Below are positions 25,937 to 35,161 of a stretch of 48,599 bases of DNA, piece by piece. This DNA comes from Desulfurobacterium indicum (GTDB lineage: Bacteria; Aquificota; Aquificia; Desulfurobacteriales; Desulfurobacteriaceae): NCBI RefSeq assembly GCF_001968985.1, contig NZ_MOEN01000010.1, positions 1 through 48,599 of the forward strand. The letters are read 5' to 3'. Both the position numbers and the translations under genes were made by a program. Below the pieces are notes generated by a model. That model worked only from the letters and a program-made list of their open reading frames with translations. It made no database searches and had not been told where the DNA came from. Position 1 is the stretch's first letter. Each line of letters starts with the position of its first letter.

Positions 25937-25988
25937 ATTTTGTTATACTTAGCTTCGTTGTAGAAATTCAGGCATTAAGGAGAGATGA

Positions 25989-26633
25989 TTGGAAGAGAAT
26001 AAACTCTATGAAAATATAAAATCTTTTGCCGTTGCGATAGTTTTAGCTTTAATTATAAGAACATTTATAGTTCAATCGTTTCACATTCCGTCAGGATCCA
26101 TGGAGCCGACTCTTCAGATAGGTGATTTTATCCTTGTTGATAAGGTTACCTACCATTTTAGAAAGCCACAAAGAGGTGATGTTGTCGTTTTTCACTTTCC
26201 TCTGAATCAGGAAGTCTACTATATAAAACGTATAATGGCTGTTCCTGGAGATAAGATACAGGTTATTAATGGTAAGGTATATATAAATGGGAAGTCTTTA
26301 AAGTATTCTCCTGCAGGAGTCTATTCTTATATAGAGAATGGTGTTAAATATACCGGTGAATTATTTCACGAAGAAGTTCCTGTTAAGAAAGGAGTTTTTA
26401 AAGATCACCTTATATTAAAAACAGGGACTGCTGGTGACAATACATCTGTTTTTACAGTACCGCCAGGTGAGTATTTTATGATGGGAGATAATAGAAACAA
26501 CAGTTATGACAGTAGATTCTGGGGATTTGTTAAAAGAGACAAAATAGTGGGGATTGCCAGAATTATTTTCTTTTCATGGGACTCAAACCATTTTCGTCCA
26601 AGACTTTCCCGTATTGGAAAGATAATTCACTGA
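25989..26633 (+). CDS. lepB: Signal peptidase I
   Basis: LepB removes Sec signal peptides at the inner-membrane surface. The 214-residue protein has one N-terminal membrane segment (about 12-30). The catalytic Ser37 lies in IPSGSMEPTLQIGD and Lys80 in YYIKRIMAVPGDK, and the box GDNRNNSYDSRFWG is near residue 170. The start is TTG at 25989, preceded by AAGGAGA; the nearby ATG at 25986 runs out of frame into a stop. It is located behind lepA. Confidence 0.95.
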   Translation: MEENKLYENIKSFAVAIVLALIIRTFIVQSFHIPSGSMEPTLQIGDFILVDKVTYHFRKPQRGDVVVFHFPLNQEVYYIKRIMAVPGDKIQVINGKVYINGKSLKYSPAGVYSYIENGVKYTGELFHEEVPVKKGVFKDHLILKTGTAGDNTSVFTVPPGEYFMMGDNRNNSYDSRFWGFVKRDKIVGIARIIFFSWDSNHFRPRLSRIGKIIH

Positions 26634-26736
26634 ATGAAATTTTTCCTTGCGCCCTCACAGCAGGGGATATAAAATTCAATTTACCGAATTAATGACTCCA
26701 TCGTTAATGAAATCTATTTATGTCAGGAGGAGAAAT

Positions 26737-28899
26737 ATGGCAAAAACCTACGGTTACGGCTTTCCCCGATTAGGAAAGCAGAGGGAGTTTAAAACGCTTA
26801 TTGAAGGTTACTGGGCCGGCAAGCTCACGGAAGAGGAGCTGAGAGCAGGAATAGCAAAACTTAACGACAAGAGAGAAGAGACTTACAAGAAGTATGTCGA
26901 TGCATTTCCGAAAGGAGAAATGACTTTTTACGATAACCTTTTCGATACTGCTTTGATTTTTGGTATTTACAGCGCAGAAAGCCTTGATGAATATTTTAAC
27001 CTCTGCCGTGGAAAGAATGCCCTTGAAATGACCAAGTGGTTTAACACCAACTATCACTATCTTGTTCCCGATTTTGAAGGTAAAGAGGTAGAGTTTAAAC
27101 TTGGCTGGAACAAGCACGAAGGTATAAAAAAGAATGCTTATCTTATAGGTCCTTTTACGCTTTTAAAACTTTCTAAAAACCTTCCTGAAGGAAAGTTTAC
27201 TGAGCTTTTAAAGAAATTAGCGGCTAAATATCTTGAATACTTTAAGTTTAACGGTTTTGAATCTGTTCACCTGGATGAACCTGCTTTTGTGATGGAGCTT
27301 ACAGATGGAGAGGTTGAAGCTATAAAAGAAGCTTATAAGAGTTTTGAAAGTGTTGATACCAAAATAAACGTTTTTACCTATTACGATAGCGTTGATAATC
27401 TTCAGTTTGTTTTTGATCTTCCTGTTGCAGGTGTTGGCGTTGACCTTGTTCACGACAGGGGAGAGAACCTTTCACAGCTTGAAAATATAGACCCTAAAGG
27501 GAAAACACTTTACGCAGGCGTTGTTGATGGAAGGAATGTCTGGAGATCTGATGTATTCAAAAAGGCGGAAATTATTAAGAAACTGTCAGAAAAGTTTGAT
27601 GTTGTAATTACAAATGCTGCACTGCTGTTCCATCTTCCTGTAAACCTTAAAGGTGCAACATTGCCACCTGAACTTGTTGCAAAGGTTGCTTTTGCCGAAG
27701 AAAAGCTCAACGAGCTTAAACTTATAGCGGATGTTGTTAAAGGTAAGGAAGATGAGGCACGTTCATGGGTTGAAGGAATTGATAGAGCTTTTGGTGTAAG
27801 AGAAAATGTAAGAGAGAGAGTGAGAAACCTTACGGAAGCGGATTTCAATAAGCCTGTTCCTTATGCAGAAAGGATTAAACTTCAGCAAGAGAGATTAAAA
27901 CTTCCTCTCTTTCCGACAACTACGATAGGTAGCTTCCCTCAAACTCAGGAAGTGAGAAGGGTTAGACTTCTTAACAGAAGGGGTCAGCTTTCAGATAAAG
28001 ATTATGAAACGTTTATAAAAGGTGAAATTGCCAAGGCAATAAAGATTCAGGAAGAGCTTGGTTTGGATGTTTTTGTTCACGGTGAGTTTGAAAGAAGTGA
28101 CATGGTTGAATTCTTTGCAGAAAAGCTTGAAGGGATAGCAACTACAGGTAACGGATGGGTTATTTCTTACGGAACAAGGTCTTACAGACCGCCGATTATC
28201 TTTGGTGATGTTGAGAGAACAGAGCCAATGACCGTTAAAGAGATAGCATTTGCCCAGAGTCTTACAGATAAGCCTGTAAAAGGAATGTTGACAGGGCCTG
28301 TTACAATCATTGCCTGGAGTTACTGTAGAGAAGATATTCCTGTTTCAAAGGTTGCTTACCAGATAGCCCTTGCCATTAGAGATGAGATTGCCGATTACGA
28401 AAAGGCCGGTATTAAGATTGTTCAGATTGACGAAGCTGCTTTCAGAGAAAAGGCACCTATTAAGAAGAGAAACTGGGATGAGTACTTTGACTGGGCTGTT
28501 AAGTCATTTAGAGTTTGCCACGCCAGGTCAAAACCAGAAACTCAGATTCACTCCCACATGTGTTACTCTGAATTCGGTGAAATAATTGAGTATATTCTTG
28601 CTATGGACTTTGATGTTATTTCTATTGAAGCTTCAAGATCTAAAGGTGATATCATAGAAGCGTTTGAGAAGGTTAACTTTGACAGGCAGATAGGCCTTGG
28701 TGTATGGGATATTCACTCTCCATACGTTCCATCTGTTGAAGAGATGAAACCTATTGTTAAGAGAGCTCTTAAAGTTATTCCTAAGGAAAACTTCTGGGTC
28801 AATCCCGACTGTGGACTTAAGACAAGACGCTGGGAAGAGTGTATTCCCGCTATTAGAAACATTGTTACACTTGCTCACGAATTAAGGGAGGAGGCATAA
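26737..28899 (+). CDS. metE: Cobalamin-independent methionine synthase
   Basis: MetE transfers a methyl group from methyl-tetrahydropteroyl-polyglutamate to homocysteine. I place the start at 26737 because AGGAGGAG lies 6 bases upstream and the product then begins MAKTYGYGFPRLG, the family N-terminus; the frame is open 90 bases further 5' but without similarity. The 720 residues have the duplicated barrel layout, TTIGSFPQTQEVRR at the start of the second half and zinc ligands in IHSHMCYSEF and NPDCGLKTRRW. No cobalamin or SAM riboswitch was seen upstream. The stop overlaps the nrdG ATG by 1 base. Confidence 0.97.
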   Translation: MAKTYGYGFPRLGKQREFKTLIEGYWAGKLTEEELRAGIAKLNDKREETYKKYVDAFPKGEMTFYDNLFDTALIFGIYSAESLDEYFNLCRGKNALEMTKWFNTNYHYLVPDFEGKEVEFKLGWNKHEGIKKNAYLIGPFTLLKLSKNLPEGKFTELLKKLAAKYLEYFKFNGFESVHLDEPAFVMELTDGEVEAIKEAYKSFESVDTKINVFTYYDSVDNLQFVFDLPVAGVGVDLVHDRGENLSQLENIDPKGKTLYAGVVDGRNVWRSDVFKKAEIIKKLSEKFDVVITNAALLFHLPVNLKGATLPPELVAKVAFAEEKLNELKLIADVVKGKEDEARSWVEGIDRAFGVRENVRERVRNLTEADFNKPVPYAERIKLQQERLKLPLFPTTTIGSFPQTQEVRRVRLLNRRGQLSDKDYETFIKGEIAKAIKIQEELGLDVFVHGEFERSDMVEFFAEKLEGIATTGNGWVISYGTRSYRPPIIFGDVERTEPMTVKEIAFAQSLTDKPVKGMLTGPVTIIAWSYCREDIPVSKVAYQIALAIRDEIADYEKAGIKIVQIDEAAFREKAPIKKRNWDEYFDWAVKSFRVCHARSKPETQIHSHMCYSEFGEIIEYILAMDFDVISIEASRSKGDIIEAFEKVNFDRQIGLGVWDIHSPYVPSVEEMKPIVKRALKVIPKENFWVNPDCGLKTRRWEECIPAIRNIVTLAHELREEA

Positions 28900-29591
28900 T
28901 GCCTCTCTCCCCTTTTCTCGATGTTGAAACTCCGATTACCTTTAAAGATCAGCCCGGAATTCAATCGGCGGTTTTTTACACGTATATACCCCTGTGTAAC
29001 CTTGAATGCTTTCAGTGCCATAATAAACTCTCCTTTGATGGGCGGTCAGGATTTATCTCTTACGAAAAACTTGATAATAAACTTAATCAGCTAAAACTCC
29101 TTGGTGTTGAATTGATAATTATCTCTGGTGGTGAACCAACACTTGAAAAAAGACTGGAAGAAGGGTTAAAATTTATCAAAGAAAAAGGCTTCCCAGTAAG
29201 AATAGATACTAACGGAACAGTGCCTGGAAAGATAGAGGAACTTATAAGGAATAAAATGGTGGACGGTTTTGCTTTAGATGTTAAAATTCCAATTAAAAAT
29301 GTATATTCTGATGAAGAAAAGGAGAGATTTAAACAAATTTTATTCTCTAATAAACTTGAAAATGATGAAAAAATGTTCTGGTATGTTGAAAATTTAAAAA
29401 AATCTGTTGAAAAAATTAAAAAATTTGCGAAAAAGAAACCTTTACCTCTTGAAAATTATTCTCAATTGACTATATTGAGAACTGTTAGGTATCCCTTACT
29501 TACAGAGAAGGATATCGCTGATATAAAAGCTTTTGCTGAGGCTACCGGGATCCCGCATCAGCTCAATTCTTTTTATAGCGTGGAGGCATGA
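28899..29591 (+). CDS. nrdG: Anaerobic ribonucleotide reductase activase (radical SAM)
   Basis: NrdG uses SAM and an iron-sulfur cluster to create the glycyl radical on class III ribonucleotide reductase. The 230-residue protein carries the cluster motif C33-x3-C37-x2-C40 (CNLECFQC), GG(E/D) motif IISGGEPTLEK and DGFALDVKIPIKN. It resembles the longer NrdG/PflA-type activase usual in thermophiles. It lies immediately before nrdD, overlapping it by 4 bases, and 1-base coupled to metE upstream. The Lys-rich C-terminal third (about 160-190) is more variable than the core. Confidence 0.92.
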   Translation: MPLSPFLDVETPITFKDQPGIQSAVFYTYIPLCNLECFQCHNKLSFDGRSGFISYEKLDNKLNQLKLLGVELIIISGGEPTLEKRLEEGLKFIKEKGFPVRIDTNGTVPGKIEELIRNKMVDGFALDVKIPIKNVYSDEEKERFKQILFSNKLENDEKMFWYVENLKKSVEKIKKFAKKKPLPLENYSQLTILRTVRYPLLTEKDIADIKAFAEATGIPHQLNSFYSVEA

Positions 29592-31135
29592 TGAACAAGT
29601 ATTTCAGGCTTATTGACCTTTTTATCGGTAATGATGATATTGCCAGAAACAATGCGAATTTTGTTAGAGGAATTCCCACTCTTGAGCATGTTGTTGTTGG
29701 TGATGTAATGAAAGATTACCTATTTGATGTTATATATGATGGACTTCCTGTAAGAATTCATCATGAAGAAGGGTGGGCTTACCATCATCAGACATACAGA
29801 CTTTCCGCTTACTGTATAGGTCTTTCTTCCAAGGATATAGCATTTTACGGCTTAAGGAGTAATGCAAAAAATGAAAGGAGAGCAGCCCCTCCGAAAAGAT
29901 TGGAAACACTCTTTATGCAGTGTGCAAATCTGATATGTCTTGTTGCACAGGAAGTTTCAGGTGCAACTTCTCTTAACGATATATCAACAGTTGCTGCAGG
30001 TTACCTATACCACATGGAGAAAATGGGAAAGAAGAAATACACCGATTATGAACTTGAAAACATCTGGCAAGAATTTCTTTACAACATTAACCTTCCTTTT
30101 AGAAGTGGAAACTCACCGTTTTCAAACATTACTCTTGATTTTGCCAAGCCGAATACAAGACTTAAAAATGAGCCAGTTATATACGCAGGTGAGCTTCTAT
30201 CTTATACCTACGGTGAGATTCCTTCAGAGTATTTTGACAGAATAAATGAAGCTTTTATTAGAGCCATGAAGAGGGGTGATGCAGACGGAAATCCTTTTAC
30301 ATTTCCGCTCATTACGGTTAATGTAACTGACGATTTTGATAAAAACAATCCTGCATGGAAACTTCTTTTAAAGGAGTCAGAATACTTTGGAGGATTCTAC
30401 GTTCAGAATTACAAGACAGAACCATTTATGAAAGATTCCATTTACAAGAAAAAAAATCCTTACATAAAACCCTTTGATGAGGGTATGATTTACAGTAACT
30501 GTTGCCGTATGCTCTTTGATATTTCACAGGTTGAAGCGGTAACAGGCTCTAATCCGTTTCATTCCGGTTCAGGTGTTGGCGGTATAGGTGTTTACGCTAT
30601 CAATATGAACAGACTTCTCTTCCTTGCAAAGCAGGATTTTGACCTTTTAACAGCTATGATAGATTACGTGATGGATATTGGTGCAAAGGCTCTTCAAAGG
30701 AAGAGGGCGTGGCTTAAGAAACACTGGAACGATCTATATCCGTATCTATCTTTTTATCAAAAGGATGATAAGTCTCTCTTCAATATCTTTTCAGTTGTTG
30801 GTGTACATGAAGGTATGGTTAATGCCGGTTTTGAAGGCGGTTTATTTAACGATGAGGCCAAGGAGTATGCACATAAAATAGCTCAGTATCTCTACAAAAA
30901 ACTTCATGAATTTATGGAGAGAGATCAGGTTCTCTACTCTCTTGAATATGCGCCGTCTGAAAACGCAGCATGCAGAATGGCGGAAAAGGATATCGCTTTT
31001 GCGAATGCCATTGCTCAGGTGCTTTCAGGAGAAAGAGAAAAAGAGATTTCCGTGGACCCAGAACTTAATAGATTTATAGATAGGGCACTTGAGAAGTTTG
31101 GAGAGCGCATATTTGATATACCAGTTGGGAGGTAA
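29588..31135 (+). CDS. nrdD: Class III ribonucleotide reductase, catalytic polypeptide lacking the glycyl-radical domain
   Basis: This 515-residue protein corresponds to the main part of anaerobic ribonucleoside-triphosphate reductase. It has the ring of conserved features GDADGNPFTFPLITVNVT (about 230-247), the finger-loop cysteines at NCCRMLF (C305/C306), and C76 in SAYCIGLS that may serve as the partner thiol. EYAPSENAACRMAEKDIAF is near 470. It has no N-terminal ATP-cone and stops after IFDIPVGR. It therefore lacks the zinc site and RxxGY radical loop that end normal NrdD. These are encoded by the next gene, which has its own ribosome site, so the enzyme is probably a two-polypeptide NrdD. 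Confidence 0.9.
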   Translation: MMNKYFRLIDLFIGNDDIARNNANFVRGIPTLEHVVVGDVMKDYLFDVIYDGLPVRIHHEEGWAYHHQTYRLSAYCIGLSSKDIAFYGLRSNAKNERRAAPPKRLETLFMQCANLICLVAQEVSGATSLNDISTVAAGYLYHMEKMGKKKYTDYELENIWQEFLYNINLPFRSGNSPFSNITLDFAKPNTRLKNEPVIYAGELLSYTYGEIPSEYFDRINEAFIRAMKRGDADGNPFTFPLITVNVTDDFDKNNPAWKLLLKESEYFGGFYVQNYKTEPFMKDSIYKKKNPYIKPFDEGMIYSNCCRMLFDISQVEAVTGSNPFHSGSGVGGIGVYAINMNRLLFLAKQDFDLLTAMIDYVMDIGAKALQRKRAWLKKHWNDLYPYLSFYQKDDKSLFNIFSVVGVHEGMVNAGFEGGLFNDEAKEYAHKIAQYLYKKLHEFMERDQVLYSLEYAPSENAACRMAEKDIAFANAIAQVLSGEREKEISVDPELNRFIDRALEKFGERIFDIPVGR

Positions 31136-31138
31136 GAC

Positions 31139-31672
31139 ATGGAAAAAGTTCAGAAAATTACACCAAAAATATGTGTAAATGGCGATCCTGCAAGTAAAAG
31201 AGTTTTTTTAACATCAGGATTTCAGGCACCGTTTCAGGAAAAAGATTTGCTTGCACAGATAGATGTAAACTCACATTTTCAAAGTTATGCTACCGGTGGA
31301 AGTATATTTCACCTTTTCACAGCAGAAGAGATGACTCCAGAAGAACAGGAAAAGCTAATATTCAATATAATCGATAATTTCCCCATTCAATACCTTACAA
31401 AGACACCGTTTTTAACAACCTGCAATACCTGTGGACATAAAATGGTAGGAAGGAAAACTACCTGTGAAAGGTGTGGTTCTGAAGATGTTACTTTGTGGTC
31501 AAGACCTATTGGTTACTTTAGACCTGTAATGAGAGGTAAAATTTCAAAGGATTACAAGGAAGCGAACTATCTCTTCTGGTTGAATGGGAGGGTTGAAGAC
31601 TTTGCCACAAGGAAAGAAGTGAGAAAAGAAGATGTTGAGCATATCCTTGAGGAGTTAAACTCAATGCTTTAA
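31139..31672 (+). CDS. Class III ribonucleotide reductase, separate glycyl-radical/zinc subunit
   Basis: The 177-residue protein reads as the missing C-terminal portion of NrdD. It has NSHFQSYATGGSIFHLF (about 44-60), the zinc site C95-x2-C98 and C109-x2-C112, and the glycyl-radical loop SRPIGYFRPV with Gly125 as the probable radical site. It starts at an ATG 3 bases after the nrdD stop, with GGGAGGT just upstream in the end of nrdD. This means it is translated as its own protein rather than being the product of a sequencing frameshift. A strong terminator follows. It would need NrdG for activation and the 515-residue partner for catalysis. Confidence 0.88.
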   Translation: MEKVQKITPKICVNGDPASKRVFLTSGFQAPFQEKDLLAQIDVNSHFQSYATGGSIFHLFTAEEMTPEEQEKLIFNIIDNFPIQYLTKTPFLTTCNTCGHKMVGRKTTCERCGSEDVTLWSRPIGYFRPVMRGKISKDYKEANYLFWLNGRVEDFATRKEVRKEDVEHILEELNSML

Positions 31673-31696
31673 TGTAGCTTTTGGTTAGATAGGATG

Positions 31697-31725
31697 AAAG
31701 CCCCTCTTTAAAGAGGGGCTTTTTT
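31697..31725 (+). terminator. Rho-independent terminator of the metE-nrd operon
   Basis: A perfect inverted repeat with core GCCCCTC/GAGGGGC (31697-31722) runs into six consecutive T residues. It is 25 bases after the last nrd stop codon and gives a clear operon boundary. Confidence 0.9.
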
Positions 31726-31750
31726 ATTAGGAAATTTAAGAGATATCTTT

Positions 31751-31768
31751 TATACTTTACATTGTAAA
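31751..31768 (+). promoter_or_regulatory. -10 box and palindrome upstream of trpB
   Basis: TATACT (31751-31756) resembles a -10 element. It runs into the exact palindrome TTTACA-T-TGTAAA (31756-31768), which would cover the likely transcription start, 22 bases before the trpB GTG. A repressor operator is one reading; no -35 of quality was found. Confidence 0.4.
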
Positions 31769-31789
31769 ATCTTTCCGGAGGAGTTTATC

Positions 31790-32995
31790 GTGTACAAATT
31801 TCCTGATAAATTTGGAAGGTTCGGTATATTCGGTGGAAAATTTGTTCCAGAAACTTTAATGGCAGCGCTTTCAGAACTTGAAGAAAACTACTATCATTAT
31901 AAAAATGATAAGACATTTCAGGAAGAGTTTAACGCACTTTTAAAAGATTATGTCGGTAGACCAACTCCCCTTCAATTTGCGAGAGGTTTGTCAGAATACA
32001 TCGGCGGCGGAGTAAAAATTTACCTGAAAAGAGAGGATTTAAACCATACCGGAGCTCACAAGATAAATAATGCTCTCGGACAGGCTCTTCTTGCGAAGAA
32101 AATGGGTAAAAAAAGGATAATTGCTGAAACTGGAGCTGGCCAGCACGGAGTTGCAACTGCAACCGCCTGTGCATTTTTAGGACTTGAATGTGTTGTTTAT
32201 ATGGGTGAGGAAGATGTTCATCGTCAGGCACTGAATGTTTTCAGAATGGAACTTTTAGGTGCGAAAGTTGAGGTTGTTAAGTCAGGAAGCAGAACGCTGA
32301 AAGATGCTGTTAACGAGGCAATTCGTGACTGGGTTACAAACGTTAGGACTACTCACTACATAATAGGTTCTGTTGTTGGTCCCCATCCTTATCCAGAGAT
32401 GGTCAGAGATTTTCAGGCGGTTATAGGAATGGAAGCAAAAGAACAGATTCTTGAAAAAGAAGGAAGACTTCCCGATATGATTGTTGCATGTGTTGGTGGT
32501 GGAAGCAACGCGATGGGTATCTTCTATCCATTTGTTGAAGATGAAGAAGTTGAGCTTGTAGGAGTTGAAGCCGGCGGTTATGGTCTTGATACAGATAAAC
32601 ATGCAGCAAGTATATGTAAAGGTTCTCTTGGTGTTCTGCATGGTGCCAAATCTTATCTCCTTCAGACTGAAGACGGTCAGATTTTACCGACACATTCTGT
32701 CTCTGCCGGTCTTGATTATCCGGGTGTTGGTCCTGAGCATGCTCTTTTACATCATATCGGACGTGCAAGGTATGATGCCGTTACTGATGATGATGCTATA
32801 AAGGCGTTTCAAATTCTTTCACGAACCGAAGGTATAATTCCTGCCCTTGAAAGCTCTCATGCCGTAGCATGGCTTATTAAAAATAAGTCAAAATTGGAAA
32901 ATAAAGTTGTTATAATAAATCTGTCAGGTCGTGGAGATAAGGATGTCAATCAAATAAGAGAAATACTGGCGGATAGGGAAGATTTAAGGTTATGA
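31790..32995 (+). CDS. trpB: Tryptophan synthase beta subunit
   Basis: TrpB joins indole and serine to tryptophan with PLP. The 401-residue protein is the TrpB1 type: [17 protein letters not shown] at the N-terminus, Lys91 as the PLP lysine in [12 protein letters not shown] and the phosphate loop [26 protein letters not shown] covers the COMM-domain exit. The start is GTG at 31790 behind a good CCGGAGGAG. It is not beside trpA or other trp genes. It overlaps the downstream EAL gene by 4 bases. Confidence 0.97.
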   Translation: MYKFPDKFGRFGIFGGKFVPETLMAALSELEENYYHYKNDKTFQEEFNALLKDYVGRPTPLQFARGLSEYIGGGVKIYLKREDLNHTGAHKINNALGQALLAKKMGKKRIIAETGAGQHGVATATACAFLGLECVVYMGEEDVHRQALNVFRMELLGAKVEVVKSGSRTLKDAVNEAIRDWVTNVRTTHYIIGSVVGPHPYPEMVRDFQAVIGMEAKEQILEKEGRLPDMIVACVGGGSNAMGIFYPFVEDEEVELVGVEAGGYGLDTDKHAASICKGSLGVLHGAKSYLLQTEDGQILPTHSVSAGLDYPGVGPEHALLHHIGRARYDAVTDDDAIKAFQILSRTEGIIPALESSHAVAWLIKNKSKLENKVVIINLSGRGDKDVNQIREILADREDLRL

Positions 32996-34239
32996 TACAG
33001 AACCCCAAAAGTGATACTTCGATTGCTATTCTCGGTAGAACGAAGTTTTTGGAAAAGTTAACGGCTTTAAAAGATGATAATTTGACACTTTTTCTACTTG
33101 ATGTTGATGATTTTAAACTGGTTAATTTTTCCTACGGTTACCGTATGGGAGATGTTGTTATTTCGGCTGTTGCCAAAAAGGTCTGTTCAGTTGTTTCCCG
33201 ATACTTTTCTTCCTACATTATTGGGAGGGTTGGTTCAAACAGTTTTGCCGTTCTTGTTCAAGGCCTTGATCCAGTTCTTGGATTTCGCAGGATAGAGGAG
33301 ATATATAACAAACATTTTGAGAGATTGAATTTTAAGATAGGAAGAGATTTTTTTTCTCTGACTACAAGTTGCGGTGTTGCGTTTTACACGAAGGACAAAG
33401 GAAATATTTGTGACCTTTTTAAGCAGGCGGAAGAAGCTCTTTATAGTGCTAAAAGAAGAGGTAAAAACTGTATTGTTTTTATAGATAATGAATCGAACAA
33501 CTTTGATAAGATTCAGGAAATCAGATTTAAGCTTGTTGAGGCTATTGAGAAAAGAACAATAGTTCCATATTTTCAGCCTATTGTCAGTTTAAGAACGGGA
33601 AGAATCTACGGATATGAAGTTCTGGCCAGGGTGTTTCACGGTGAAGAGGTTTTGAAAGGAGATTATGTTATTGATATTGCCAGCACTTTCAATTTAATTC
33701 CCGAAATTGATAAGATAATTTTTGAGAAAGCGGCTGTCTATCTTAATAGAGGATATAAACTTTTTTTTAATCTTTCCATGAAATACTTTTTCAAGGAATT
33801 AAGTAATATCTGGAGGGTTGTTAAAGATAAAAATTTAAATTCGTCTAACATTGTTATTGAAATTACGGAGTCACAAAAAGTTATGGGTATGAATGTTGCC
33901 CAGAGTATTTTTCAGATTTTTAGAGACATGAATGCAAAAATAGCAATTGATGATTTCGGTTCCGGATATTCTTCTTATAGTTATTTGAAAAAATTTCCTG
34001 CAGATATTCTTAAAATTGACGGTGAATTTGTAAAAGGTGCCAAGAAAGATATAAGAGATTTAACGATTATGAAATCAATAGTTGAAGTTGCCAGGCCTTT
34101 TAGGTTAAGGGTTTTGGCTGAGTTTATAGAAGATGAAGAAGATTATACTCTTATGAGGGAAATTGGTGTAGGTCTTGGTCAGGGTTGGTTCATAGGTAAA
34201 CCTCAGCCTGAGCCTTACGATGTTAAGATAGATATATAG
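32992..34239 (+). CDS. GGDEF-EAL protein, likely c-di-GMP phosphodiesterase
   Basis: The 415-residue soluble protein contains an N-terminal GGDEF fold (about 15-165) and a C-terminal EAL domain (about 175-410). The cyclase signature is degenerate: the GGDEF position reads GSNSF in [15 protein letters not shown], so it should not make c-di-GMP. The EAL domain looks functional, with YEVLAR in place of [34 protein letters not shown] and [12 protein letters not shown] giving all the usual metal and base residues. No sensor or membrane segment is present. It is translationally coupled to trpB and followed 12 bases later by cysQ, with no functional link obvious. Confidence 0.9.
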   Translation: MIQNPKSDTSIAILGRTKFLEKLTALKDDNLTLFLLDVDDFKLVNFSYGYRMGDVVISAVAKKVCSVVSRYFSSYIIGRVGSNSFAVLVQGLDPVLGFRRIEEIYNKHFERLNFKIGRDFFSLTTSCGVAFYTKDKGNICDLFKQAEEALYSAKRRGKNCIVFIDNESNNFDKIQEIRFKLVEAIEKRTIVPYFQPIVSLRTGRIYGYEVLARVFHGEEVLKGDYVIDIASTFNLIPEIDKIIFEKAAVYLNRGYKLFFNLSMKYFFKELSNIWRVVKDKNLNSSNIVIEITESQKVMGMNVAQSIFQIFRDMNAKIAIDDFGSGYSSYSYLKKFPADILKIDGEFVKGAKKDIRDLTIMKSIVEVARPFRLRVLAEFIEDEEDYTLMREIGVGLGQGWFIGKPQPEPYDVKIDI

Positions 34240-34251
34240 GAGATAGCAATA

Positions 34252-35076
34252 ATGAAAGATTTACTGTTTACGGCAATAACTACTGCTCTTAAAAGTGGAG
34301 ATACCATTCTTTCTGTTTATGAAAGAAATTTTGAGGTGGAGGAAAAGGCTGATAAGTCTCCTCTTACAGAAGCTGATAAGCTTTCCCATAAAATTATAAC
34401 TTCTCACCTTCCTGATTATCCGATACTTTCAGAGGAGGGAAAAGAGATTCCTTATGAAGAGAGAAGTGGCTGGCAAAGGTTTTGGCTTATTGATCCTCTT
34501 GACGGAACAAAGGAGTTTATTAAAAGAAATGGTGAGTTTACTGTAAACATAGCTCTTGTCGAAAATGGTAAACCTGTTTTGGGTGTTGTTTATGCTCCGG
34601 TTGTTAAAACACTTTACTTTGCTTCTACGGAAGTGGGAGCTTTTAAGGTAGAAAACGGAGATTTTTCTTTTCTGAAAGAGGCAACCTCTCCTGAAAAGTT
34701 CTGGGAAGAGATAGAAAAGATAGCTGTTAAACTTCCTATTAGTAAAGAAAGAGAAGAAGTTGTTGTAGTTGCTTCCCGTTCCCATAGAAATTCTGAAACA
34801 GAAGCTTTTATAAAGGATCTGGAAGAAAAATTTGGAAAGGTAAAAACCGTTTCAAAGGGAAGTTCATTAAAACTTTGTCTTGTTGCCGAAGGAGTTGCTG
34901 ACGTTTATCCGAGAATTGCTCCAACAATGGAGTGGGATACTGCTGCTGGTCAAGCTGTGGTGGAAGTTGCAGGTGGTAGGGTCGTTAATTATGAAACTGG
35001 TAGACCGTTAGTTTACAATAAAAGAGATTTATTGAACCCATACTTTATTGTTTTTCGAAAAGGTTTTGTTTTATGA
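34252..35076 (+). CDS. cysQ: 3'(2'),5'-bisphosphate nucleotidase CysQ
   Basis: CysQ hydrolyses PAP (3'-phosphoadenosine 5'-phosphate) to AMP, clearing the by-product of PAPS use. The 274-residue inositol-monophosphatase-fold protein has the metal sites SPLTEADKLSH, SEEGKEIPYE (Glu61/Glu62) and WLIDPLDGTKEF (Asp81, Asp84). EWDTAAGQAVVEVAGG follows near the C-terminus. The KEF after DGT and KFG..VSKGSSLKLCLVAEG favour CysQ over inositol phosphatase. It is third after trpB and the EAL gene and may serve the sulfotransferase at 10325. Confidence 0.93.
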   Translation: MKDLLFTAITTALKSGDTILSVYERNFEVEEKADKSPLTEADKLSHKIITSHLPDYPILSEEGKEIPYEERSGWQRFWLIDPLDGTKEFIKRNGEFTVNIALVENGKPVLGVVYAPVVKTLYFASTEVGAFKVENGDFSFLKEATSPEKFWEEIEKIAVKLPISKEREEVVVVASRSHRNSETEAFIKDLEEKFGKVKTVSKGSSLKLCLVAEGVADVYPRIAPTMEWDTAAGQAVVEVAGGRVVNYETGRPLVYNKRDLLNPYFIVFRKGFVL

Positions 35077-35161
35077 ACATTTAAATTCTCCTTTTTCCAA
35101 AGAGATTTGTTAAATTCCCGATACAAAATAGATAGAATTTTATTTTTTAGCATATAAGACA

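Noticed and set aside
26647-26736. Longer metE frame beginning at 26647
   Set aside because: The added 30 residues do not resemble MetE, and the strong AGGAGGAG site is placed for the ATG at 26737.
26634-26736. Possible riboswitch before metE
   Set aside because: Only about 100 bases are available and no cobalamin, SAM or T-box hallmark was recognised; a TTGCGC/TATAAA pair has a poor 15-base spacing.
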